A DNA stretch of 60,651 bases from Bacillota bacterium (GTDB lineage: Bacteria > Bacillota > Clostridia > Christensenellales > Aristaeellaceae), in NCBI GenBank assembly GCA_023425025.1, contig JAFADG010000006.1, positions 1 through 60,651 on the forward strand. The letters run 5' to 3'. Shown here piece by piece: positions 51,013 to 58,945 of this stretch. The translations under genes and the position numbers were made by a program. The notes beneath the pieces are model-generated. The model was not told the origin of the DNA. It saw nothing but the letters and a program-made list of their open reading frames with translations, and did no database searches. How positions within the stretch are numbered: the first letter of the stretch is position 1; the number at the start of each line of letters is the position of its first letter.

Positions 51013-52970
51013 AACGCTTTTGGGCCTTGTTCCTTTGCATGCTGTGCTTGGCGTCTTCCGCCAAGGCACAGGGTGTGCTTTGGCATATCGATACCCAGTC
51101 AAGAGGCATAGCTATCAGTCCGACGCTGTACGGCGTCTTTTTTGAAGATATCAATTACGCGGCGGATGGCGGCCTGTATGCCCAACTGCTTCGCAACAGG
51201 TCTTTTGAATACCGGAGCCTTCAAAACCCAACCCGCTACGACGCGCTGACGGGCTGGATGTTCAACCACAGGAACAAGGGCGCGGGAAAAGCGGAGCTTA
51301 TGTCGGCCGATCCGATCCATCCGAACAATCCCAACTATATGCGGGTAACGGTGGAGGGCGGCGATTACCGAATTGTGAATGCCGGCTTTCCCAAGCAGGA
51401 CACAAGGCCCGGCATCACCGTCAAAAAAGACGCGGAATACCGTTTTTCCATATGGCTGCGGCAGGTGGATTTTGAAGGCGAGATTCTGGTGGCCCTGGAA
51501 GATTCCAAGGGGACGCTTTTGAGCAATGAGATTGCGGTAAAGCCGGATGGAACAGATTTTCAAGAGCTTGACGGCTTCCGTTTGACCGGGTTGGCGGATG
51601 GGACCGTATGGCTGCGTATGCTTGTGCGGGGCGCCGGCGCCTTCGATATGGACATGGCTTCTCTTTTGCCGTCAGACTGTTATGGCGCCGACTGGCAAAA
51701 CGGCGGCCTGCGCAGAGATCTTGTGCAGGCGCTGAAAGACTTAAAGCCGAGCTTCCTGCGTTTTCCCGGCGGCTGCGTCGTGGAAGGGTCGTATTACAAA
51801 CGGAATTTCTACAACTGGAAGGACACCATCGGTCCCCTGGAAACAAGGAAGGAAAACGAAAACACCTGGGGCTATATGCAGTCCTACGGCCTTGGCTTTC
51901 ATGAGTATTTTCAGCTGTGTGAAGATATCGGGGCGCTGCCCCTGCCCGTCGTGCATGCCGGCGTATTGTGCCAGGCCAGGGGAACCGATGAACCGCCCAC
52001 TTTAAAAGCCGAAATGGACGCCCATATTCAGGATGTGTTGGACCTGCTGGAATATGCCCTTGGCGGCACGGATACAGCATGGGGAAGAAAGCGTGCGGAA
52101 AACGGCCATCCGGAACCCTTTGATTTGCGCTACCTGGCCATCGGCAATGAAAACTGGGGCGCGGAATACTTTTCCCGGTACGGGCAGATCGAGAAAGCGG
52201 TGAAGGCGGCCTATCCCGATATCGTCTGCGTTGTGGCGGCCGGCCCGGTGGCCGATGGGGGACTTTTTGAGGACAACTGGCGCAGGATCAGGGCCGGGTT
52301 CCCGAAGGATATGGTGGATGAGCATTACTATATGGCATCCGACTGGTTTTTGAAAAACGTGGACCGGTACGACCGTTACGATAGAAACGGAAATCCAATA
52401 TTTCTGGGCGAGTATGCCGCCCATGAGCCGGCGATATCGGGAAGGCGGCCCAACAACCTGTATTCGGCGCTTTGCGAAGCCGCGTACCTGACCGGCATCG
52501 AGCGCAACAGCGACTTGGTGCGCCTTTCCTGCTACGCGCCGCTCTTTGCCAGGGAGGGCTTTGCGCAATGGACGCCGGATATGATCTGGTTCAACGAAAG
52601 CGATGTGCTTAAGACCCCAAACTATTATGTGCAGCAGATATTTTCCACCACCAGGGGCGATTATCTGCTGGAAGACGCCTGCGGGGAAGCTGGGGTATAC
52701 ACCCTGGCCACCGGCGGCAGCCAGACCATTGCGTTGAAGCTGGTAAACGTTTCGGGTGAAAGGAAAGAGATTGAAGTGGCACTGCAGGGCAGCGGCTTTA
52801 CCGGCGAAGCCCAGAGCCTTGTGTTGGGCGGAGAAAGCAAAACGGCTATCAATACGTTTGGCAGCCCGCATCAGGCAGCCCCGCAGGCTATCCGGGTGGA
52901 TTTTTCGGAGGGGAAAGCTTTGATTTCCGTTCCGGAATACGGCCTCATCAGCATAACTGTACCGCTATAA
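51009..52970 (+). CDS. Secreted alpha-L-arabinofuranosidase, glycoside hydrolase family 51
   Basis: The 653-residue protein has a signal peptide (FWALFLCMLCLASSAKA). After the GH51 opening ISPTLYGVFFEDINYAADGG comes an inserted CBM4/9-like sandwich (about residues 80-220), then the barrel with SFLRFPGGCVVEGSYYKRNF, the acid/base Glu381 in AIGNENWG and the nucleophile Glu468 in FLGEYAAH, then a C-terminal beta domain. The enzyme removes arabinofuranosyl units from arabinan or arabinoxylan outside the cell. Start ATG 51009 overlaps the regulator stop and gives the signal peptide; the longer in-frame extension lies inside the regulator gene and is not used. A strong terminator follows. Confidence 0.92.
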   Translation: MKRFWALFLCMLCLASSAKAQGVLWHIDTQSRGIAISPTLYGVFFEDINYAADGGLYAQLLRNRSFEYRSLQNPTRYDALTGWMFNHRNKGAGKAELMSADPIHPNNPNYMRVTVEGGDYRIVNAGFPKQDTRPGITVKKDAEYRFSIWLRQVDFEGEILVALEDSKGTLLSNEIAVKPDGTDFQELDGFRLTGLADGTVWLRMLVRGAGAFDMDMASLLPSDCYGADWQNGGLRRDLVQALKDLKPSFLRFPGGCVVEGSYYKRNFYNWKDTIGPLETRKENENTWGYMQSYGLGFHEYFQLCEDIGALPLPVVHAGVLCQARGTDEPPTLKAEMDAHIQDVLDLLEYALGGTDTAWGRKRAENGHPEPFDLRYLAIGNENWGAEYFSRYGQIEKAVKAAYPDIVCVVAAGPVADGGLFEDNWRRIRAGFPKDMVDEHYYMASDWFLKNVDRYDRYDRNGNPIFLGEYAAHEPAISGRRPNNLYSALCEAAYLTGIERNSDLVRLSCYAPLFAREGFAQWTPDMIWFNESDVLKTPNYYVQQIFSTTRGDYLLEDACGEAGVYTLATGGSQTIALKLVNVSGERKEIEVALQGSGFTGEAQSLVLGGESKTAINTFGSPHQAAPQAIRVDFSEGKALISVPEYGLISITVPL

Positions 52971-52974
52971 ACAC

Positions 52975-53030
52975 AACCATCCCCCGCAGCACACTTACTC
53001 CCTGATGCTGCGGGGGATGGTTCGGTTTTT
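52975..53030 (+). terminator. Strong rho-independent terminator after the GH51 gene
   Basis: AACCATCCCCCGCAGCA (52975-52991) and its perfect complement (53006-53022) form a 17-base stem with a 14-base loop followed by CGGTTTTT. It faces the convergent GH88 gene and may work in both directions, though the minus-strand T-run is poor. Confidence 0.9.
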
Positions 53031-53054
53031 GGCCTGTTGGCGCTTGCCGGCCCT

Positions 53055-54176
53055 TTATTTTTTCCAGAGCATGGTGTCGGTGCCCCGCAGCTTGCAGATG
53101 GCCTCGATAAAGAAATAGTCGCCATAGACGATGTTTACATGGCGGCCCGCGCCGTCGTCATGATAGCTGGCGGTGCACTTTTGCAGGATACCGTAACTGT
53201 TTTGCGTCCAGTCGGCGCAAAGGGCATCCAATGCATGAAGCATGCGCAGGGCGGCCTGCGTATACTTTTCGCCGGTTTCTTTTTCTACGTGCCCGGCCAG
53301 TTCTATCAGGCCGCAGGCAGCGCACGCGGCGGCAATGTTGTCAATGCGTTCCTCGCCCTTGGGCTGGCGGAAGTCGCAGTCGCTGAGCCCATCCGCCCGG
53401 ATGCAGGAGATGAAATAATCGGCAATTTTCCGGGCGCCGTCAAGGTATCGCGCTTCGCCTGTATTCAGATAGCTGATGGTGAAGCCGTACAGCGCCCAGG
53501 CCTGTCCCCTGGACCAGGAGGAGCCCTTTTCATAGCCCTGGCCGCCGGGGGAATCCAGCGCCTCCCCGGTAACGGGATCAAAGATCATAATATGGTTGCA
53601 GGAGCCGTCATCCCGCAGGAAATAACGGAGCGACATATCCGCGTGGCGCCCGGCGATGTTTGCGTAGCGCGGGTCGCCTGTTTTTTCGGCAGCGAAATGC
53701 AAAAGGCTCAGGTTCATCAGACAGTCCACAATGGCCCAGCCCTCCCGGCCCCTGCCGTTCCAGGCGCGGATAAAGCCCGCGGGATTAAAGCGGCCGGCCA
53801 GCACATCGGCAGCGATCAGCGTCTGGCGACGCGCTTCCTCATTGCCGGTGATTTTGTAATCCGCGCCGAAGGACAATAAATACATAAAGCCCACATCGTG
53901 GTTCAAAAGGTCATGGCGAACAAGCTCCTCCCGGAGCAATTCCTGTACGCGCCTGGCTTCCAGCATAAACGCTTCTTCCCTGGTGGCGGCATACAGCTGC
54001 CACAGAAGGGCCGGCCAGAAGCCGCCGGTCCACCAGCTGTTGCCGTCAAAGGGCGACGGAATCCATTTGCGGCCTTCACTTTTGTAGGGGATGATCCCCT
54101 CCCTGGCGGCGGCTTCCATGGACCACGCGTATTTATCCTTCATCTTTGAAAAGGTCTCATCCAGCCAGCTTTGCAT
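53055..54176 (-). CDS. Unsaturated uronyl hydrolase, glycoside hydrolase family 88
   Basis: The 373-residue protein is an (alpha/alpha)6-barrel enzyme of GH88. Key residues are Asp94 in NHDVGFMYLLSFG and Asp151 in AIVDCLMNL, matching the two catalytic aspartates of the family; GYEKGSSWSRGQAWALYGF is another landmark. It hydrates the 4,5-double bond of unsaturated uronic acids at the non-reducing end of oligosaccharides left by polysaccharide lyases. No signal peptide, so it acts on imported oligomers. I use ATG 54176 (GGGGAGG ten bases upstream) rather than 54203, which lacks a site. It is the last gene of the minus-strand importer operon. GH105 is the main alternative. Confidence 0.87.
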   Translation of the reverse strand: MQSWLDETFSKMKDKYAWSMEAAAREGIIPYKSEGRKWIPSPFDGNSWWTGGFWPALLWQLYAATREEAFMLEARRVQELLREELVRHDLLNHDVGFMYLLSFGADYKITGNEEARRQTLIAADVLAGRFNPAGFIRAWNGRGREGWAIVDCLMNLSLLHFAAEKTGDPRYANIAGRHADMSLRYFLRDDGSCNHIMIFDPVTGEALDSPGGQGYEKGSSWSRGQAWALYGFTISYLNTGEARYLDGARKIADYFISCIRADGLSDCDFRQPKGEERIDNIAAACAACGLIELAGHVEKETGEKYTQAALRMLHALDALCADWTQNSYGILQKCTASYHDDGAGRHVNIVYGDYFFIEAICKLRGTDTMLWKK

Positions 54177-54212
54177 ATTCCGCTGCCTCCCCGGGGTATT
54201 CATCCGTTTTTG

Positions 54213-55076
54213 TTATCCCTTCAAGCCTGTGGTGGAAATGCCTTCAATAAAGTACCTTTGCAGGAATAGGAAAACAATCGCAACCGGCACCAGCGAACAC
54301 AGCGAAGCCGCCATGATCAGGTGGTAGTCGCTTGTGTATTGCTGGATAAAGCGGCGCAGGCCCACCTGTATGGTTTTGTTCGCGTCTGTGGCAAGGTAGA
54401 TCAGCGGGCCCATGAAGTCGTTCCAGGTATTCACAAAGGTGAAGATGGCCAGCGTCGCGATGGCGGGCGTGGCCAGCGGCAGGATGATGCGGGCCCAGAT
54501 GCCGTATTCGCTCAGCCCGTCGATGCGCGCCGCCTCGTTCAGTTCGTTGGGGATGCCCAGATAAAACTGGCGCATCAAAAACACGCCGAAGGCGGAGAAG
54601 GATTGCAGCACGATCAGCGCCCAGGTTGTATCGTACAGGCCGATGCCGCGCATCATGATAAATTGGGGCAGCATATACACCTGCCAGGGCACGGCGATGG
54701 TGCCGATATAGCAAAGGAAAAGAAAATCCCGGCCCCGAAACCGCAGCTTCGCAAAGGCGTACGCCGCGAAGGAAGAGGTCAGAATCTGCATAAAGGTGAC
54801 CGCGACGGCCACAAACGCGGTGTTTTTGAAATAGGTCGTCAGCGGCACCCGCTGCCAGATCAGCACAAAGTTCTCCCAATGGCGCACGGAGGGGATCCAT
54901 TCGATGGGGTAGCGGAATACATCCTTGTCCAGCTTCAGGGAGGAGGAAACCATCCACACAAAGGGGATCAGCGCCAGGCAGGCCAAAAGGGCCAGCGCAA
55001 CGTACAGGATTGTTCTGCCAAGCAACTGCAGGGCAGAGATGCGATTGCGGCCGGTCTTTGCAGTAACGGTTGTCAT
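54213..55076 (-). CDS. CUT1-type sugar ABC permease (MalG-like)
   Basis: The 287-residue membrane protein has helix LALLACLALIPFVWMVSSSL, YAFAKLRFRGRDF and the EAA loop EAARIDGLSEYGIWARIILP, ending FIEGISTTGLKG. It forms the channel with the product of the gene 17 bases upstream and brings in the oligosaccharide degraded by the GH88 enzyme. The reading frame opposite it is only a shadow of codon bias. Confidence 0.92.
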   Translation of the reverse strand: MTTVTAKTGRNRISALQLLGRTILYVALALLACLALIPFVWMVSSSLKLDKDVFRYPIEWIPSVRHWENFVLIWQRVPLTTYFKNTAFVAVAVTFMQILTSSFAAYAFAKLRFRGRDFLFLCYIGTIAVPWQVYMLPQFIMMRGIGLYDTTWALIVLQSFSAFGVFLMRQFYLGIPNELNEAARIDGLSEYGIWARIILPLATPAIATLAIFTFVNTWNDFMGPLIYLATDANKTIQVGLRRFIQQYTSDYHLIMAASLCSLVPVAIVFLFLQRYFIEGISTTGLKG

Positions 55077-55093
55077 GGCTCATACCCCTTCCC

Positions 55094-56032
55094 TTACATA
55101 TAGTTGACCCATTTTTTCTCGGCGCGGAATTGGATAATGGTAACACCCAGCACGATGGCAAACAGCACCATGGCTACGGCGCTGGCCACGCCATACTTGA
55201 TCTGGGTGAAGCTCAGCGTGTAGATATGGTAGACCAGCATCAGCGTGGCCCGGCCCGGCCCGCCCTCGGTCATAATGGCCACCAGGTCGTAAACCTTGAA
55301 GCAGCTGATCACCATCATGATGGATACGAAGAAGGTGGTGGGGGTGAGCATGGGGAAAGTCACCTTCCAGAACTTCTGCCAGCTGTTGGCGCCATCCACG
55401 GTGGCGGCCTCGTACAATTCCCTTGGCACGCCCTGCAGCCCGGCCAAATACATCACCATATAATATCCGGCGCTGCGCCAGACGCTGACCAGTATAATGG
55501 CCCAAATGGCGTGGTCCTTGCTTTGCGTCCAGGATTTGCCGATATTGATGCCGATCAGGGAAAGCGCCTGGTTGATGGGGCCGAATTTCATCAATAAATA
55601 GCTCCAGCAGGTGCAGATGGCCACGATGGAGGCCACATAGGGGAAGAAAAAGATTACCCGCAAAAGCTTTGCGGTCTTCGCTGCCCGGTTGAGCACCAGG
55701 GCCAGCGCCAGGGAACAGGCAATGGTCAGGGGCACGGTAACGGCGGTATATACCACGGTATTCCTAAGCGCAATGCCCAGGTCGGATTTTTCAAAGCTGA
55801 AACTTTTAAAAATGGCGGCAAAATTGCCAAACCCGGCCCAGGTGATTTTCTCAATGGGGCCGCCGTTCCAGTTCATAAATGCCAGTGCGATCGAAAACAG
55901 CACCGGCACCAGTGTGAAAATCAAAAAACCAAGGAAATTGGGCGCGAGAAAGGAATAGGCGATCAGCGTGTTTTTCCTTTCCTGCCTGCTGCGTTTTTGG
56001 TTTTTAAGGGCCGGTGCGGTGCTTTGGGCCAT
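55094..56032 (-). CDS. CUT1-type sugar ABC permease (MalF-like)
   Basis: The 312-residue membrane protein has a basic N-terminus, helix AYSFLAPNFLGFLIFTLVPV, and the EAA loop EAATVDGANSWQKFWKVTFP. AGGAGG lies just upstream of its ATG at 56032. Between it and the binding-protein gene is a 196-base gap full of hairpins, so the permease genes may be expressed below the binding protein. Confidence 0.92.
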   Translation of the reverse strand: MAQSTAPALKNQKRSRQERKNTLIAYSFLAPNFLGFLIFTLVPVLFSIALAFMNWNGGPIEKITWAGFGNFAAIFKSFSFEKSDLGIALRNTVVYTAVTVPLTIACSLALALVLNRAAKTAKLLRVIFFFPYVASIVAICTCWSYLLMKFGPINQALSLIGINIGKSWTQSKDHAIWAIILVSVWRSAGYYMVMYLAGLQGVPRELYEAATVDGANSWQKFWKVTFPMLTPTTFFVSIMMVISCFKVYDLVAIMTEGGPGRATLMLVYHIYTLSFTQIKYGVASAVAMVLFAIVLGVTIIQFRAEKKWVNYM

Positions 56033-56050
56033 GCCGGCATTCCTCCTTCA

Positions 56051-56206
56051 TCCGGCTTTGCCGGACAATACGATTTGCAAACGAGGGGGCTGTGGCCCCC
56101 TCGCTGCTGCGTATCGGCAAAGTGGCTTTGCCACTTTGCCGAGCTTTTTCCCTTGCTGCTTCCTATAGACTGCTCTGCCAAGGGGGGAAGGGGAGAAAAT
56201 CTCCCC
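56051..56206. repeat. Hairpin array between binding-protein and permease genes, including repeat copy B
   Basis: Four nearly perfect inverted repeats follow each other: 56051-56065 (TCCGGC, 3-base loop), 56083-56102 (GAGGGGGC), 56114-56142 (TCGGCAAAGTGGC, TTT loop, perfect 13-base stem) and 56190-56206 (GGGGAGA, AAA loop). The third and its flank GCTTTTTCCCTTGCTGC closely match the terminator at 49724-49753 and its flank GTTTTTCCCTCGCTGC, so it is a dispersed repeat. The T-run lies on the plus strand, opposite to the operon direction, so it is not a simple terminator for these genes. Confidence 0.75.
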
Positions 56207-56228
56207 GCCCCCTTTGAAACGTGGTCGG

Positions 56229-57497
56229 TTACTGTGCCAGAACTTCCGCTACGCGGGTGTTCATGTTCTCGATGCCCTCATCCACGGTGACGCTGCGGGA
56301 CATGATGTTGGTGTGTTCCTCGTTGAGGATCGTTTGGATTTCACTGACCTTCTCCACCACGGGCCACTCGATGCTCACGGCGGCGGGGATCAGCGCGGCC
56401 TTGCTCAATTCATCCTGGGGGAAGCCGGCGACGGAAGCCAGGGCGGCGGCGATTTCCGCGGACACATAGGCGGGACGGGTGCCCAGGGCGGCCATGGCCT
56501 TGGCGCCTTCCTGGGATGCGCGCCAGGAGATGAACTTCCAGGCCAGGTCTTTGTTGGCGGAGTTCTTGTTGATGGCGGCGCCTGTGACGGAGCCGAAGGA
56601 GGAGCCGGCGGCTACGCCTTCCAAATGAGGAACGGCGGTGATGCCCCAGTCAAAATCGAAGGTTCCGGCGGCCTTGTCCGCGATCAGGGAACCGACCAGC
56701 CAGGAGCCCATGGGGATCATGGCGATGTTGCCCTGCTCGAAGGCGTTGCGGTAATGCAGGCCGGAGGCGCGAAGCTCAGTGTACTCCATGACCGCGCCCG
56801 CTTCTTCCAGGCTCTGGTTCAGGTCGTAGAAATACTTCAGGTCGCCGTATTCGCCGTCTGCCAGGGTGTTGACCCCGTCGCATACGGCCCAGTTGGCCAC
56901 GCAACTCAGCCAGGTGTGGTAATGGGCGCCGTAGATTTTGTCCACGCCCTCGCCGGAGGTCATCTTCTTGGCCAGTTCGGCGTACTGATCCCAGGTCATA
57001 TCGGCGGTGGGATAGGCCACGCCGGCCTTGTCAAACAGCGTTTTGTTGTAATACAGCACCCAGAAGTCGGAGCGGTAAGGCAGGGCGTACAGCGCTTCGT
57101 CGCTGCCGCGATAGTACTTCTCCATGCCCACGTAGGGCGCAAGGTCATAGCTGTCGGCGTCGATGTAGCTTTCCAGGCTCTCCACATAGCCCTGGGCAAT
57201 CCAGTTTTGCAGGTCGCGCACTTCCTTGACGTCAAACACGTCGGTGGTGTCGCCGCCGGCCAGGCTTGCGGCCACCAGAATAGCATACTCCTGGGAGGCA
57301 GTGTCGATGTACTGCAGATCCACATCCGGGAAGGCGGCCTCAAAGGCGGCTTCGGTGGCTTGCAGATAGGCGGCGGAACCGGCGTTCAGGTCCCAGGTCT
57401 TGACGGTCAGAACCTTCTTTTCCTGTGCCAGGGCCATGGTGGGGATGACGGCCGCCACCATCAAAGCGGCCAGCAGCAGAGCGACAACCTTTTTCAT
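56229..57497 (-). CDS. CUT1-type ABC transporter sugar-binding protein
   Basis: The 422-residue extracytoplasmic protein has a signal peptide (VVALLLAALMVAAVIPTMAL, then AQE) and no lipobox cysteine. Family 1 landmarks are VLTVKTWDLNAGSAAYLQAT, FEAAFPDVDLQYIDTASQEY, FWVLYYNKTLFDKAGVAYPT and AAINKNSANKDLAWKFISWR. ATG 57497 follows AAGGAGGAC; an in-frame extension to 57548 has no site. With the GH88 enzyme downstream, its ligand is probably an unsaturated uronic-acid oligosaccharide such as a rhamnogalacturonan fragment; this is inference. Confidence 0.92.
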   Translation of the reverse strand: MKKVVALLLAALMVAAVIPTMALAQEKKVLTVKTWDLNAGSAAYLQATEAAFEAAFPDVDLQYIDTASQEYAILVAASLAGGDTTDVFDVKEVRDLQNWIAQGYVESLESYIDADSYDLAPYVGMEKYYRGSDEALYALPYRSDFWVLYYNKTLFDKAGVAYPTADMTWDQYAELAKKMTSGEGVDKIYGAHYHTWLSCVANWAVCDGVNTLADGEYGDLKYFYDLNQSLEEAGAVMEYTELRASGLHYRNAFEQGNIAMIPMGSWLVGSLIADKAAGTFDFDWGITAVPHLEGVAAGSSFGSVTGAAINKNSANKDLAWKFISWRASQEGAKAMAALGTRPAYVSAEIAAALASVAGFPQDELSKAALIPAAVSIEWPVVEKVSEIQTILNEEHTNIMSRSVTVDEGIENMNTRVAEVLAQ

Positions 57498-57587
57498 GAA
57501 ATGTCCTCCTTTTTGTTTGGGATACTCTCGGGCTTGAAAGTGGAGCAAGGGTGATTGATGAGAAATGATGAAAGATATCGCATAATG

Positions 57588-57603
57588 TTGAAAATGCTTT
57601 CAA
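57588..57603 (-). promoter_or_regulatory. LacI-type operator in the leader of the GH88 importer operon
   Basis: TTGAAA and TTTCAA flank a 4-base centre (ATGC). The site lies about 40 bases downstream of the expected start of the minus-strand transcript, a roadblock position. Confidence 0.55.
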
Positions 57604-57649
57604 TAAACCTTCTTTCAAATGACCCTTATTCTCCTCTCGTTGTGGTCAT

Positions 57650-57678
57650 ATTATACAATCCGTGCCATACAATGTCAA
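57650..57678 (-). promoter_or_regulatory. Promoter of the GH88 importer operon
   Basis: On the minus strand a perfect TTGACA (57673-57678) and a perfect TATAAT (57650-57655) are 17 bases apart: consensus in all three respects. Confidence 0.85.
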
Positions 57679-57747
57679 TCATTGAATCCATTTTGATCAG
57701 ATTTCTGCGTTTTTGACATACTCGTTCAGGCGGATTGTTGGAAAAAC

Positions 57748-57767
57748 AATTGTAATCGCTTACAATT
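57748..57767. promoter_or_regulatory. 20-base LacI-type operator between divergent promoters
   Basis: AATTGTAA and TTACAATT are perfect 8-base arms around a central TCGC. It lies just upstream of the LacI -35 box and about 70 bases upstream of the divergent importer -35 box, so the LacI protein at 57848 could control both transcripts. Confidence 0.65.
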
Positions 57768-57772
57768 ATCTG

Positions 57773-57801
57773 TTGCCAGTCTTGCGTATTTCCGGTATAA
57801 T
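57773..57801 (+). promoter_or_regulatory. Promoter of the LacI-GH29 unit
   Basis: TTGCCA (57773-57778) and a perfect TATAAT (57796-57801) are 17 bases apart, about 45 bases upstream of the LacI start. Confidence 0.7.
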
Positions 57802-57847
57802 GTGCCTGAACCCCTGTTCCTCCAGTTGAAATGGAAAGGAATGCCCT

Positions 57848-58903
57848 ATGACAAACAAGCAGGCGACCATTTACGATATCGCCAAGGAAGCCGGCGTTTC
57901 CATCGCCACCGTATCCAGGGTAATGTCCGGGCATCCCAACGTAAGCCAAAAGACGCTGAAAAAAGTCAACGATGTGATCAACCGCCACAAATACGCCCCC
58001 AGCTCTGTGGCACGGGGGCTGGAGAAAGGGAAAACGGGGATCATCGGCATCATTCTGCCGGATGTCTCCAACCCTTATTATGCCAGGCTTTATTGCGCCG
58101 CCGACGATGAGGCCCGCCGCCGGGGCTATTCCGTATGGCTGCACCAGCTTTCCTCCAGCCATCCCTTTGTGGAACGGGAGGTGGTGGAGCAGCTAATCCG
58201 CCGGCGGCTGGACGGAGCCTTTTTTATAGGCGGCATTGTGGAATCCCAGCATGAGGATTTGCCCGCCGCCATTTCCCAGCTGCACAAATACATGCCGGTA
58301 GTGGCCATCTGCCCGCCGATCGAGGGGCTGGAGTGCATCTGCCTGTACAATGATATGGCGACCGCCATCCATCAGGCGGTGCGGCACCTGCATATGCTGG
58401 GCCATGAGCGGATTGCTTTCGTCGGCGGCTCCTCCATGGTGCGTACTTCCGGCGCCCGGGGCCGCGGCTTTCTGGATGCGCTGGCGGAGCTGAATCTCAA
58501 GGACGACAGCGCCTATCACCATGAGGGCGGCTATACCGCCGAGGCCGGGGAAATCGCGCTGCTGAAGCTGCTGACCGGCCTTCCCAGGGAAAAATGGCCC
58601 ACCGCCATCATCGCCTTCAATGACCTGGTGGCTTTGGGCGCCATGAAGCAGCTGGCGCTGATGGGCATTTCCGTGCCACAGGATATGGCCATCATCGGCT
58701 GCGACAACTCGTTCTTCGCCCCTTATGCAAGCCCCCCGCTGACCACCATCGACCTGCACCCCGAGGAGCACGCAAGAAGCGCCATCGCCGAGCTTTTGAC
58801 CGCGGTGGAAACACCCGCGGCGCCTTACAGCCTCATGCGGGACGCCATGCTGGTCATACGCGAGTCCTGCGGTGTGAAGCTTGGCAGAAGGGTCATGAAA
58901 TGA
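57848..58903 (+). CDS. LacI-family transcriptional regulator
   Basis: The 351-residue repressor has the helix-turn-helix TIYDIAKEAGVSIATVSRVM, hinge YAPSSVARGLEKG and a ligand domain with IILPDVSNPYYARLYCAADD and IIGCDNSFFAPYASPPLTTI. It is divergent from the GH88 importer operon and 42 bases upstream of the GH29 gene in its own direction. Palindromes at 57748-57767 and 57588-57603 are its likely targets. A GGAAAGGA site precedes ATG 57848. Confidence 0.92.
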   Translation: MTNKQATIYDIAKEAGVSIATVSRVMSGHPNVSQKTLKKVNDVINRHKYAPSSVARGLEKGKTGIIGIILPDVSNPYYARLYCAADDEARRRGYSVWLHQLSSSHPFVEREVVEQLIRRRLDGAFFIGGIVESQHEDLPAAISQLHKYMPVVAICPPIEGLECICLYNDMATAIHQAVRHLHMLGHERIAFVGGSSMVRTSGARGRGFLDALAELNLKDDSAYHHEGGYTAEAGEIALLKLLTGLPREKWPTAIIAFNDLVALGAMKQLALMGISVPQDMAIIGCDNSFFAPYASPPLTTIDLHPEEHARSAIAELLTAVETPAAPYSLMRDAMLVIRESCGVKLGRRVMK

Positions 58904-58945
58904 CATCCAATGGCTCGGTGTTCAAAAAAGATGGGAGGAATGTCC

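Noticed and set aside
56214..57554. Open frame of 446 codons on the plus strand opposite the GH88 operon binding protein
   Set aside because: Gly/Val/His-rich shadow of the minus-strand binding protein, which has a signal peptide and consensus promoter.
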